Made by a program: the position numbers and the translations under genes. 58,598 nt of DNA, from the NCBI GenBank assembly GCA_019746485.1, contig JAIERW010000028.1, positions 1 through 58,598 of the forward strand, read 5' to 3'. Positions 8,227 through 17,337 of this stretch are shown here, piece by piece; positions within the stretch are counted from its first letter, which is position 1, and every line of letters begins with the position of its first letter. The notes under the pieces were generated by a model. That model saw only the letters and a program-made list of their open reading frames with translations, made no database searches and was not told the origin of the DNA. The DNA is from Candidatus Babeliales bacterium (lineage in GTDB: Bacteria > Babelota > Babeliae > Babelales > RVW-14).

Positions 8227-9131
8227 TGAAACGATTACGTGGCTTAATTGCTGAAGAATTTTCGTTTTTTCTCTCGTGTCCTGTTTTGTTGTGGCAACTG
8301 TTCTTTTTGTATTTGCCATTAGCATTACTCGTTTTGTATAGCTTTTGTGATTATTCTGAAAGTACGCATACCTTTACGTTTACCCTCAAATATTATCGCG
8401 ACATATTTTCTGCCATTTATTTTAGAGTCTTTTTAAACTCGTTAAGCGTGGCGTTGGCAACAACGGTTGTTTCTTTTTTTATCGCGTACCCGGTTGCCTA
8501 CTTTTTAGCGCTTAAAGTGCGTAAAAATTTTCGCACCATTTTACTCTTTTCGTTGATCTTGCCTTCGTGGACAAGTTTAATTGTGCAAATTTATGCCTGG
8601 ATGTTTTTGCTCGATAAAAATAGTTTCCTAAATCAATTTTTGTATTGGACCGGCCTTTTGTCGCCATCAGTCAATCTGACCAATAGTTATTTTTCGGTCA
8701 TTGTGGGTATGGTTTCGGTTTACTTACCGTTTATGATTTTACCCATTTTTACCGTGCTTGAACGTATGGACAAGCGGCTACTTGAAGCGGCAGCAGATCT
8801 TGGCGCTGGACGTTTTGATACGCTTCGTCGTGTAATTTTCCCACAATCGCTACCGGGCGTTTATGCCGGCTTTGTCTTAGTTTTTCTTCCTTCATTTGGA
8901 GAGTTTGCGGTACCAACACTACTTGGTGGTGGTAAGACAATCTTTTTAGGTAACATTATTGTTAATAACTTTTTAATATCGCGTGATTGGCGCGCTGGTG
9001 CTGCTTTAGCGCTGGTTATGGTCAGTTTCCCCGTTTCTATGTTGTTTTTTGGTTATTGCTTAGACACTATTCATAAGACGCTCAAGCGTGTTATGCGTAA
9101 GTTGCATGCTGATTTTATGAAGGACGTGTAA
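8226..9131 (+). CDS. potB: Spermidine/putrescine ABC transporter permease
   Basis: A 301-residue inner-membrane permease with six hydrophobic segments. The EAA-type cytoplasmic loop reads EAAADLGAGRFDTLRRVIFPQ, which is shortened in the coupling-helix region but clearly of the PotB type. It follows potA with a one-base overlap and is followed by potC after 3 bases. It forms the heterodimeric membrane channel with PotC. Confidence 0.92.
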   Translation: MKRLRGLIAEEFSFFLSCPVLLWQLFFLYLPLALLVLYSFCDYSESTHTFTFTLKYYRDIFSAIYFRVFLNSLSVALATTVVSFFIAYPVAYFLALKVRKNFRTILLFSLILPSWTSLIVQIYAWMFLLDKNSFLNQFLYWTGLLSPSVNLTNSYFSVIVGMVSVYLPFMILPIFTVLERMDKRLLEAAADLGAGRFDTLRRVIFPQSLPGVYAGFVLVFLPSFGEFAVPTLLGGGKTIFLGNIIVNNFLISRDWRAGAALALVMVSFPVSMLFFGYCLDTIHKTLKRVMRKLHADFMKDV

Positions 9132-9134
9132 GAA

Positions 9135-9929
9135 ATGGTTGAAAATAGACGCTTTTTCTTTAGGCTTGTGCATCCAGTTTTTGTCATGCTTGCCTACCTA
9201 TTTTTGTATCTGCCTGTTGTGGTGTTGGCAATATTTTCATTTAATGATTCTGAGGTTTCGGCTCGTTGGGTTGGCTTTACGTTGCGTTGGTACAAAGAAC
9301 TTTTAAAGAATACCGATTTATTAGAATCGCTGCAGGTTTCGGTAGTTGTAGCAATAAGTGCTACATTTTTGAGCGTTTTGTTGGGTACCTGTTTTGTGTT
9401 GGCAAGCCGCTGGTGGAAGACGCCCTTTCTGTTTAATATTTTTTATCCGAATATTTTGTTGCCAGAAATTGTGATGTCTATTGGGCTTTTGAGTACGTTT
9501 GTGTTTTTTAATATCCCGCTGGGTTACGGCAGCTTAATTACGGGCCACACGCTTTTGGGTCTTGGCTTTGTGGTGCCCATTGTGCGTGCTCGTTTTACCG
9601 AACTTGATCCATTTTTAACCGAAGCGTCGCTTGATCTTGGCGCAACGTACGGTCAAACATTGCGTAAAATTTATATTCCGTTGCTCACTCCCTCGCTTTT
9701 AGCGTCATCACTTTTGGTTTTTACGCTTTCGCTTGATGATTTTTTAATAGCATTCTTTTGTTCAAACCCATCGGTACAAACACTTTCGGTCTACGTTTAT
9801 TCGTTGGCCCGTGCCGGTATAGACCCAACCATTAATGCAATTTCGGCTTGTTTCTTGGTGGTGAGTAGTGTAGTTGTGCTCCTTTTATGCGTGCTTGGTG
9901 TTGCCGATCAGGTGCTTGGTCATGAATAA
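9135..9929 (+). CDS. potC: Spermidine/putrescine ABC transporter permease
   Basis: A 264-residue permease with six membrane segments. Its EAA loop (EASLDLGATYGQTLRKIYIP) matches the BPD-transporter permease consensus. The 3' end overlaps the potD start by 8 bases. It is the second half of the polyamine channel. Confidence 0.92.
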   Translation: MVENRRFFFRLVHPVFVMLAYLFLYLPVVVLAIFSFNDSEVSARWVGFTLRWYKELLKNTDLLESLQVSVVVAISATFLSVLLGTCFVLASRWWKTPFLFNIFYPNILLPEIVMSIGLLSTFVFFNIPLGYGSLITGHTLLGLGFVVPIVRARFTELDPFLTEASLDLGATYGQTLRKIYIPLLTPSLLASSLLVFTLSLDDFLIAFFCSNPSVQTLSVYVYSLARAGIDPTINAISACFLVVSSVVVLLLCVLGVADQVLGHE

Positions 9930-11058
9930 ATTTTTTACGTTAGATCCAGTTTTTGTACGTAAATGCGGTATTCGTTTTCTTATCACCATGTTTTATGTGA
10001 CCGTTATTGCGTTCTTTTTGTACATTCCACATGTGCAAGAGTTGTTAGTCGATGACAAAAAATTATATGTTTATGCTTTTGCCGACATGATTTCGCCAGA
10101 AACTGCACAAGAATTTGAAGAGCAGTTTGGTATTAAGGTTGGTCTAAAATATTTTGATAGCAATGAAGAGCTTTTGGCAAAATTCAAGATAACGCGTGGC
10201 AAAGGTTATGACGTGGTAATTCCAACTGCGTACATGATAGATTTATTGCGCAAAGAAGATCTTCTTTTGCCGCTTGATCACAGCAAAATACCTTTGCGAG
10301 AAGAACTAGACAAGCGCTTGATGAATTTGTTTTGCGATCCAGAAAACAAATACTCATTGCCAGGTGGTTGGGCGCCGTACGGGATTGCGTATAAAAAAGA
10401 TATTTTCTCAAAAGATCCAAAAGAAATTAGTTTATCGTTAATTTTTGAAAAGCCTTCGCTCTCGGTGCATCCAGATTTAATTACCGATGATTACAAAATT
10501 GCGGTTCTTGAAGACTCGAGAGAAATGAGTTGTTTTGCTGGTTTCTATTTGTTTGGTAGCAAGCATGCGCAAGACTTTACTGATGAACGTATTGCAAAAA
10601 TAAAAGCAGTATTGCTTGAACAAAAAAAATGGGCAGACTGTTATTTCCATCAAGATTTGCGCTATTTCTTTCTTGCTGATGTTATTCAAGTTGCCATTAC
10701 GTCAAATCAGTATATTCGTAGAATCTACGAAACGTCAGACGAAGTTGGGTTTCATATTCCAACTGAAGGTAGTATTTTTACCATGGAAGGCTTTTGTATT
10801 TCGGCAGAGTCTAAAAAGGTTGAAGAAGCGCATGCTTTTATAAATTTCATGCTATCTAAAAAGATGTCGGCTGCTAATGCTGAGGCTTTTGGCTATAACC
10901 CTTCCAATCGCTTGGCGTATGATCTGATAGATCCAAAATTTTCCAAAAATAAGCATTTTTTCCCAAGTGACGATATCTTTGCTAAGCTCCATTTGTTACA
11001 TAACAACACGCCACGCAAAAAGCTTGAAGAGATGTGGCTTGCAGTCAAAAGTTCCTAA
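9922..11058 (+). CDS. potD: Polyamine-binding protein of the ABC transporter
   Basis: ATG 9922 is chosen over the longer ORF (9874) because it overlaps the potC stop by 8 bases, as in a coupled operon. The 378-residue protein begins with one membrane helix (about residues 20-35) without an obvious cleavage or lipobox site, so it is probably membrane-tethered. The mature domain has the PotD-type opening LYVYAFADMISPETAQEFEE, the GYDVVIPTAYMIDLL segment and a PGGWAPYGIAYKKD segment near the hinge. It delivers polyamines to PotBC. Confidence 0.9.
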   Translation: MNKFFTLDPVFVRKCGIRFLITMFYVTVIAFFLYIPHVQELLVDDKKLYVYAFADMISPETAQEFEEQFGIKVGLKYFDSNEELLAKFKITRGKGYDVVIPTAYMIDLLRKEDLLLPLDHSKIPLREELDKRLMNLFCDPENKYSLPGGWAPYGIAYKKDIFSKDPKEISLSLIFEKPSLSVHPDLITDDYKIAVLEDSREMSCFAGFYLFGSKHAQDFTDERIAKIKAVLLEQKKWADCYFHQDLRYFFLADVIQVAITSNQYIRRIYETSDEVGFHIPTEGSIFTMEGFCISAESKKVEEAHAFINFMLSKKMSAANAEAFGYNPSNRLAYDLIDPKFSKNKHFFPSDDIFAKLHLLHNNTPRKKLEEMWLAVKSS

Positions 11059-11088
11059 AAAAGCTCAAAAAAATTTAGGTGGATTATT

Positions 11089-12315
11089 ATGATCGAACGC
11101 TTAAGAAAAAAATTTAAACACCTCAACGATAAGTATCAAAGTAAAAAAGATTTTTTCAAAAAAAAAGTTGAGAAGTGGTGCTTAAAGGGTTTAGATGAGC
11201 CCTGTCGTAATGCAAAAAGTTTGCTTGAGCAGGCCGATCATTTGGCGCAAGAGTTGCAGCAAGAGCTCTTTACTGCAACAGCAGATACTGCTGCAGTAAA
11301 AGCAAAAGTAAAACGCTTTGGCAAAATTTATAAAGAACTCAATGAAACAACCAAGCCGCTCTTGCAGCAATGGTTTGAAGCAATTGTTGTTGCTTTAGTT
11401 TTGGCATTTATTTTGCGTCACACTATTTTTAGCCCGTACCACGTGCCCACCGGTTCTGCAGAGCCAAATATTTTGGTTGGCGATCGTATTTGGGGCAACA
11501 AAATGGCCTACTACGTGCATCCAGTGCAACGTGGCGAGCTGGTTATTTTTGACGACCCGCGCCACATTTATGACCGTTCAAGCACTATTCAATATTTATG
11601 GCAGCGCTTTATTGGCTTACCAGTTCCAATGCTGGGCTTGAGTGCTGGGCCTATCAATGTGGTTAAGCGTGTTATTGCAATACCTGGCGATACGGTTGAA
11701 GGGCGCATTGAAGACGGCAAAACAACAATTTATTTGAATGGCGCTAAGCTTGACGAGCCGTATGTTAATCCATATCCACTTATTGCCTTGCGCAAAGAAA
11801 AAGGCTTTATCAATTTTGACACTATTGGGCCGTTTATGGTTCCTGGCTTTTTGCGTAAGCACTGGACTAAAGAATTACGCTATACTTACGTGCCAACAAA
11901 GTCGTATGATGCGCAACCATTTTACGAAGTGACAGAAAAAAATATTATTCGTGATTCACACACTGGTCAGCCTGTTTTATATCAGCCATATTCACCAAAT
12001 TATGATATCAAAGTTGGTTACAAAGAATTTTTCAGTCGCGATACATTTGGGCCATTTACGTTGCCCAAAGATATGTATTGGGTAATGGGCGATAGCAGAA
12101 AAAATAGCGAAGACAGCCGCTACTGGGGGCCTTTGCATAAAAAATACATTCGTGGTCGTGCAAGTTTTGTTCTTTTTTCACTTGATAGTGAAGAAGATTT
12201 TTGGTTGTTTGATGTGTTAAAACACCCAATCGATTTTTGGACCAAGCATGTTCGCTGGAATCGTACGCTAAAAATGTTAAATAACAGCGTTGTTACGCAA
12301 CAAAAGAATAAATAA
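11089..12315 (+). CDS. lepB: Signal peptidase I paralog 1, with long N-terminal extension
   Basis: A 408-residue S26 peptidase. Residues 1-95 form a charged, helical, probably coiled-coil extension, followed by one membrane helix (about 97-112). The Ser box reads PTGSAEPNI with catalytic Ser about 123. The Lys box is VVKRVIAIPGDT with Lys about 193. The late conserved box is YWVMGDSRKNSEDSRYWG. The usual Met after the Ser is Ala, and the usual PT is PN. Insertions between boxes make it longer than the roughly 320 residues of E. coli LepB. It removes signal peptides from exported preproteins, which are numerous here. A close paralog follows after 23 bases. Confidence 0.9.
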   Translation: MIERLRKKFKHLNDKYQSKKDFFKKKVEKWCLKGLDEPCRNAKSLLEQADHLAQELQQELFTATADTAAVKAKVKRFGKIYKELNETTKPLLQQWFEAIVVALVLAFILRHTIFSPYHVPTGSAEPNILVGDRIWGNKMAYYVHPVQRGELVIFDDPRHIYDRSSTIQYLWQRFIGLPVPMLGLSAGPINVVKRVIAIPGDTVEGRIEDGKTTIYLNGAKLDEPYVNPYPLIALRKEKGFINFDTIGPFMVPGFLRKHWTKELRYTYVPTKSYDAQPFYEVTEKNIIRDSHTGQPVLYQPYSPNYDIKVGYKEFFSRDTFGPFTLPKDMYWVMGDSRKNSEDSRYWGPLHKKYIRGRASFVLFSLDSEEDFWLFDVLKHPIDFWTKHVRWNRTLKMLNNSVVTQQKNK

Positions 12316-12338
12316 ACAACTAATGATAGGTGCATGCT

Positions 12339-13586
12339 ATGAACGAACTAAGCCGTTCATTTGAAAAAGCTCGTGCTCGTTTTGAGCGGCGTAAGAAGTT
12401 TTTCTCAAAGCGTATTAGCCGTTGGCGCAAGTGCGGTTCTGCAAAGCAAGCCGACAAAGCGGTGCAATTGTTGACCGATGCCGAAAATTATCTTAATGAG
12501 ATTCAGATTGGTATGCATCCAACAGCTGAAGGTCAATCTGACGAAGCGGTATTAAAAAACAAATTGCGAGAGTTTCGTTCGATTTATGCCGAGCTCTATA
12601 ATTTGACGCTTCCAGAATGGCGACAATGGTTTAACTCCGTAACTGTTGCTTTTTTTGTTGCACTTGTTTTGCGTAGTTTTATTTTTGGACTTTATCATGT
12701 CCCTTCTGGTTCTGCTGAGCCAAATATTTTAGTTGGTCATCGGATCTGGGGTAATAAAATGGCCTACTATTTAGATCAAGTAAAGCGTGGCGATTTGGTT
12801 ATTTTTGATAATCCTGAATTTGATTATGACAAAAAAAATCTGTTTGCTTCATTGTGGCAGCGCTACATTGGGTTTCCCGTGCCTGCTCTTGGGCTTTGTG
12901 CGGGGCCAGACAACTGGGTGAAGCGTGTTATTGCTGTGCCGGGCGACACGCTTGAGGGTCGCGTAGAAAACGGTCGCACACATGTTTATTTGAACGGTGC
13001 TTTATTGGAAGAGCCTTATGTAAATCCATATCCGCTGATTAAAGTTAAAAAAAAGACTGGTCTTTTTGCGCGCAGCAATTTTTTTGGTTTCGCTATTCCC
13101 TCAATCTTTTGTTCTTCAAACAAAATTGCGCACTATTCTTACGACCCAAACGTTTCATTTAATGATCAGCCTTTTTATCATCTCAAAGAGCGTGATGTGG
13201 TACGTGATCCGATTACGCAAGAGCTAGTGTTGAGTCAGTCATTTACACCAACTTACGTTATGAAACAAGGCATGCATCAAGAGTATATTTATAATATCGA
13301 CAACTTTGGGCCCATAACAATACCGCCAGGAATGTGTTGGGTAATGGGCGATAGCCGTAAAAATAGTCGCGATAGTCGTTATTGGGGTTTGTTAGATCAG
13401 CGATTAATTCACGGTCGTGCCAGTTTTGTAATGTATTCGATAGATAGTGAAGAGCCGTTTTGGCTGTTTGATTTTGCAAAGCATCCAATAACTTTTTGGA
13501 CAAAACGTGTGCGCTGGGGTTCTTTTTTTACCAGGCTCGATACATTTAATGAGCCACGCTACCAAGCAGAAGAAAAAATGTCATGA
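12339..13586 (+). CDS. lepB: Signal peptidase I paralog 2, with long N-terminal extension
   Basis: ATG 12339 has AGG 8 bases upstream; the in-frame GTG at 12330 is unlikely. The protein is 415 residues with the same plan as the previous gene: a basic helical extension of about 95 residues, a membrane helix, a Ser box PSGSAEPNI (Ser about 125), a Lys box WVKRVIAVPGDT and the box CWVMGDSRKNSRDSRYWG. It also has Ala where family members normally have Met after the Ser. The two copies share insertions, so they arose by tandem duplication and later diverged, perhaps to split substrates. The stop overlaps metG by ATGA. Confidence 0.9.
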   Translation: MNELSRSFEKARARFERRKKFFSKRISRWRKCGSAKQADKAVQLLTDAENYLNEIQIGMHPTAEGQSDEAVLKNKLREFRSIYAELYNLTLPEWRQWFNSVTVAFFVALVLRSFIFGLYHVPSGSAEPNILVGHRIWGNKMAYYLDQVKRGDLVIFDNPEFDYDKKNLFASLWQRYIGFPVPALGLCAGPDNWVKRVIAVPGDTLEGRVENGRTHVYLNGALLEEPYVNPYPLIKVKKKTGLFARSNFFGFAIPSIFCSSNKIAHYSYDPNVSFNDQPFYHLKERDVVRDPITQELVLSQSFTPTYVMKQGMHQEYIYNIDNFGPITIPPGMCWVMGDSRKNSRDSRYWGLLDQRLIHGRASFVMYSIDSEEPFWLFDFAKHPITFWTKRVRWGSFFTRLDTFNEPRYQAEEKMS

Positions 13587-15544
13587 ATAAAAATAAATTT
13601 TATGTAACAACGCCTATTTATTATGTTAATGCCAAGCCGCATTTGGGAACGCTCTATTCAACGCTGTTAGCAGACGCGGCTGCTCGTTGGCATAAGCTTC
13701 TTGGTGAAAAAGTTTTCTTTTTAACAGGAACCGACGAGCACGGCCAAAAGATTCAAGAAAAAGCGCTTGAGGCTGGCAAGCAACCGCAAGAATTTGTAGA
13801 TGCCATTGTGCCAGAATTTAAAAGGGTGTGGCAGCACTACAACATTGACTACGACAAATTTATTCGTACAACAGATCCTGAACACAAAACAGCCGTTACT
13901 GCGTTTATTAATACATTAATTGAGCAAGATGATATTTATAAATCTGAGTATACCGGTTGGTACTGCGTGCCGTGTGAGACGTTTGTAACGGTTGATGCTG
14001 ATTCGGCCAAAGATGCTGATGGTGTTTATCTGTGTCCTTCGTGCAACCGCACACTGCGTGAAGTTGCAGAAGAAAGTTATTTTTTCAGGCTTTCAGCGTA
14101 CGAAGAGCAACTGCTTAATTTTTATGAAAATAATCCGAATTTCATTACGCCAAAAGATCGCATTAACGAAGTTATTTCGTTTGTAAAATCGGGCTTAAAA
14201 GATTTAAGCATTTCACGCAAAACAGTAAGTTGGGGCATTCCGTTTCCGGGTGATGCTGCGCATACGGTTTATGTGTGGGGCGACGCATTGGTAAACTACA
14301 TCAGTGCGCTTGGCTACGGCCAAGATTCACCGCAAGCGCGTGAAAATTTTGAGTTTTGGTGGCCGGCTGAAATGCAAGTTTTGGCCAAAGACATTGTGCG
14401 TTTCCATGCCGTTTACTGGCCAGCATTTTTAATGGCTGCAGGCTTGCCGTTGCCAAAGCGCTTGCTGGTGCACGGCTACATTTTGATGGACAGTCAAAAA
14501 ATGTCCAAATCACTGGGCAATGCTATTGATCCCATGACCTTGGCCGAGCGTTATGGTGTTGATCAAGTGCGTTATTATTTGATTAGACAAATGGCTATAA
14601 CGCAAGACGGTAGTTTTAGTTTAAAAGATTTGGAAGAGCATATTACGGCCGATCTGGCAAACAATTTGGGCAACTTGCTCAACCGCACGCTTACTCTTGC
14701 ACTCAAGCACGGTCTTGAGCGCGTGAGCCCGCCAACGGGCGATGATGGTGCATGTTCTGCTTCGTTGTGGGAAGAGCGTTCAAATGTATTGCGCGACCAT
14801 TGTTCAGAAACCTACCGCTTTTATTGGGAAGAAATGAATAAAGGGCTGTACCATGTTGCGTTGGCTGAGCTCTGGAAATTTATGTCATTAGTTAATGCCT
14901 TCTTTCATGAGCAACAACCGTGGGTTTTGGCAAAAACCAATCGTGAGCTTTTTGACGAAGTTATTGCTGCGACCTGCCACAGTTTGCGTGCGATAGGCAT
15001 TATGCTCTGGCCCATTATGCCTACCAAAATGGAAGCGCTGTTGGCCTCACTTGGCCACACGCTCGAGCTTGGTAAAAATTACGAACAAGATTTGCGTGAA
15101 AATAAGTGGGATAAAACTTTTGTGCTGACCATGACATCAGAGCCACTGTTTGTGCGGCCAGAAAGCTTGGTAGCGGTACAAGAGACTGAAGTTAAAGAAA
15201 AAAAACAGGAACAGAACGTGATTACCATTGATGATTTTGCAAAAGTTGAGTTGCGCGTTGGCACTATTGAACAGTGTGAACCAATTGAAGGTTCAGATAA
15301 GCTTTATAAGCTTCAAGTAAATTTTGGTGAGCTTGGCATGCGCCAAATTCTTTCTGGCATTAAAAAATACTTTGCGTCAGAAGATTTAATTGGCAAGCAG
15401 GGCGTGTTTGTTACCAACTTGGCACCGCGCAAAATGATGGGCTTTGAGTCGCACGGTATGATGCTGTTTGCTAAAGATAGCGATGGCACGTTGCGCATGA
15501 GCACTGTTGCGCATAATGTACCGAACGGTACTAATCTGCAATAA
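13583..15544 (+). CDS. metG: Methionyl-tRNA synthetase with C-terminal tRNA-binding domain
   Basis: A 653-residue class I synthetase that charges tRNA-Met. Features in order: the HIGH-like HLGT in PIYYVNAKPHLGT (about 11-23), a connective-peptide zinc knuckle with two CxxC pairs (CVPC and CPSC, about 128-153), KMSKSLGN (about 306), an anticodon-binding helical region, and a C-terminal OB-fold tRNA-binding domain (about 545-653) with VELRVGTIE. The start ATG overlaps the preceding stop as ATGA. A strong terminator follows at 15559-15605. It is the last gene of the long plus-strand run. Confidence 0.95.
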   Translation: MNKNKFYVTTPIYYVNAKPHLGTLYSTLLADAAARWHKLLGEKVFFLTGTDEHGQKIQEKALEAGKQPQEFVDAIVPEFKRVWQHYNIDYDKFIRTTDPEHKTAVTAFINTLIEQDDIYKSEYTGWYCVPCETFVTVDADSAKDADGVYLCPSCNRTLREVAEESYFFRLSAYEEQLLNFYENNPNFITPKDRINEVISFVKSGLKDLSISRKTVSWGIPFPGDAAHTVYVWGDALVNYISALGYGQDSPQARENFEFWWPAEMQVLAKDIVRFHAVYWPAFLMAAGLPLPKRLLVHGYILMDSQKMSKSLGNAIDPMTLAERYGVDQVRYYLIRQMAITQDGSFSLKDLEEHITADLANNLGNLLNRTLTLALKHGLERVSPPTGDDGACSASLWEERSNVLRDHCSETYRFYWEEMNKGLYHVALAELWKFMSLVNAFFHEQQPWVLAKTNRELFDEVIAATCHSLRAIGIMLWPIMPTKMEALLASLGHTLELGKNYEQDLRENKWDKTFVLTMTSEPLFVRPESLVAVQETEVKEKKQEQNVITIDDFAKVELRVGTIEQCEPIEGSDKLYKLQVNFGELGMRQILSGIKKYFASEDLIGKQGVFVTNLAPRKMMGFESHGMMLFAKDSDGTLRMSTVAHNVPNGTNLQ

Positions 15545-15558
15545 AAGTTTTTGATAAT

Positions 15559-15605
15559 AAAAGAAAGAGGGCGCTTCTTGGTTAGAGAAGCGCCCTCTTT
15601 CTTTT
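15559..15605. terminator. Bidirectional terminator between metG and an ankyrin gene
   Basis: A perfect 20-bp stem (15559-15578 with 15586-15605; core AGAGGGCGCTTCT) has a 7-base loop and A/T-rich flanks on both sides. It lies between two convergent genes and can serve metG on the plus strand and the ankyrin gene at 15630 on the minus strand. Confidence 0.9.
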
Positions 15606-15629
15606 ATCTTTTTTTAAACTAAAAAATAA

Positions 15630-16229
15630 TTATCGTGTTAAACCAGCAAAGACTAAAACTTTGTCAAACGATGGCAAAATAGGTTTTTTAAGCCCTGTTG
15701 CTTCCCAATGAGCCCATCTTTGAAAGACTGCTAACGCTTCACTTTTTTCCATTGCAATAGCCAAATCTTGCGCTGTTTTACCGCCTTTTCCCGGGTTGCT
15801 AGTATATGTGTTAATGCGAGGGTCGGCGCCATAAGCTAACAAAATTTCAACACAGGCTGCATTGTTGCTTAGTGCTGCATAATGCAACGGCGTAAAGCCC
15901 CAATTATTTTGAATATTGAGTATGTTTTCATGCTCAGCTTGAGCAGCAATAAGAAGTTGTTCAACGCAGACATTATGGCCGCTTAACGCAGCGCAATGCA
16001 GGGCTGTGTTGCCTTTTTTGTCGAGCGTGTTAACAAGAAAACCGTTCGCAATTAATGGCATTATTAAAGTGTCATATCCTTGTTCTGCCGCTGCGTGCAA
16101 CATGGTTGTTCCTTGTTTTTCAAGGTTATCTTCGATGGCCGCGTAGTCTAATAAATCAGGCATTGCTGGTGTTGCTTGATTAAACACGGTGCAGTAAAAA
16201 ATAAATGACATTAAAATCTTTTTAAGCAT
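15630..16229 (-). CDS. Exported ankyrin-repeat protein
   Basis: A 199-residue protein with a signal peptide (hydrophobic residues about 5-18). At least four ankyrin repeats follow, showing TMLHAAAEQGYD, TALHCAALSGHN and TPLHYAALSNNA openings, each with the usual second helix and a GAD or GF turn. Ankyrin repeats bind proteins, and in intracellular bacteria such proteins often act on host targets; that role is an inference here. It sits 51 bases downstream of another ankyrin gene on the same strand and ends at the shared terminator near 15600. Confidence 0.85.
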   Translation of the reverse strand: MLKKILMSFIFYCTVFNQATPAMPDLLDYAAIEDNLEKQGTTMLHAAAEQGYDTLIMPLIANGFLVNTLDKKGNTALHCAALSGHNVCVEQLLIAAQAEHENILNIQNNWGFTPLHYAALSNNAACVEILLAYGADPRINTYTSNPGKGGKTAQDLAIAMEKSEALAVFQRWAHWEATGLKKPILPSFDKVLVFAGLTR

Positions 16230-16280
16230 ATGTACGTGCTTTCTTGTTTTAACTTTGTTGTGGTAGCGTTTGTTGTGTAA

Positions 16281-17189
16281 CTATTTTGAATTTGGTTTTT
16301 CTGGTGTGTTATTTTCTTGGTTTTCAAGATCGGCTTGCCTTGTAGTTGCCTTTTGCTTGGCCGTGGTCTGTTCTTTTAAGAGAGTAATGCTATCTGTTTT
16401 AAGCTTGTTTATAGTCGGTACTTGAAGTGGTGCGGCTTGTGCTATGCTTGCAGCTTGTTGTTTGTTTATATAATACTTCACAAGTTCAGCGCATTTAACA
16501 AAGCCTTTTTGTTGTGCAAGTTGTAGCGGTGTGAGCAAATAACCGCCAATATTTATGATGCTATTCAAATCAGTCTTTGGATCTTCAAGAAGCAGGTACA
16601 AAAGTCCAATGTTGTTCATAATAATTGCTGCATGAAGTGGCGTTACGTTTGAAGCCGTTTCTAGTTTTAAGGTGGCAGCATTTGGATTAGCGCCATATTT
16701 TAAAAGTTCTTGAACAACTTCTTTGTGTCCATGAATAACCGCCACATGAAGTGCGGTTGCTCCGTTGTTGTTTTGAGCAGTCAATTGCCATTGCTGTTGT
16801 CTTTTTTTGTGATATTTCAAGATGCGGCAGTTGTCGCAGTATTTCTCAAGAATGTCTTTAACGCATTCAAGTCTGCCATGGCTGGCTGCATGGTGCAAAG
16901 CAGTATTGCCATTTTTGTCTCGTGCTTTCAAGGCTTCTGGGTGGTTAAACATGAAAAAATACAAAGCAGTGGTGTTATTATTTTTAATGTAATCAACGAG
17001 CAGTGCTTGTTTGTATTCACTGAGCATATTTGTTGGTTGAGGGTGTGTGACGAGGTTTGAGCTGGGCAAGTTGAGCAGTGCTTGTGCGGCGCGCTCGGTT
17101 AGTGGTGAGACGGCAGGCGTTGCTGCAGGTTTTGCGTTGTTAAAGAGCGAGCACGAGAGTGTGAGTAAAAGTATTAGTTGTTTTTTCAT
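16281..17189 (-). CDS. Exported ankyrin-repeat protein with charged tail
   Basis: A 302-residue protein with a signal peptide (about 1-20). Ankyrin units start around residue 70: TALYFFMFNHPE, TALHHAASHGRL, TALHVAVIHGHK, TPLHAAIIMNNI and TPLQLAQQKGFV. An insertion with Cys and basic residues (CDNCRILKYHKKRQ) separates the second and third repeats. The last 40 residues are Gln/Thr/Asn-rich and disordered. AAGGA lies about 10 bases before the start. The 148 bases upstream end at the terminator of the haloperoxidase gene, so this gene probably has its own promoter. Confidence 0.85.
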   Translation of the reverse strand: MKKQLILLLTLSCSLFNNAKPAATPAVSPLTERAAQALLNLPSSNLVTHPQPTNMLSEYKQALLVDYIKNNNTTALYFFMFNHPEALKARDKNGNTALHHAASHGRLECVKDILEKYCDNCRILKYHKKRQQQWQLTAQNNNGATALHVAVIHGHKEVVQELLKYGANPNAATLKLETASNVTPLHAAIIMNNIGLLYLLLEDPKTDLNSIINIGGYLLTPLQLAQQKGFVKCAELVKYYINKQQAASIAQAAPLQVPTINKLKTDSITLLKEQTTAKQKATTRQADLENQENNTPEKPNSK

Positions 17190-17288
17190 GGAGAGAAATC
17201 CTTGTGTTGATGTGTGTTATAAAAATACAAAAAATTTAGTAAAAAATATTACGGGGGTAAACTATAACGTTTTTTGAACGTTAGCGCA

Positions 17289-17333
17289 ATAAAAAAGGGC
17301 CCCAATTTTGGAGCCCTTTTTTTAGATCAAAGT
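17289..17333 (-). terminator. Terminator of the haloperoxidase gene
   Basis: A-rich left flank, a GGGCcCCAA stem paired with TTGGaGCCC (one mismatch), and a T-rich right flank, directly after the stop at 17338. Read on the minus strand it is a standard hairpin plus T-run. Confidence 0.75.
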
Positions 17334-17337
17334 GATA

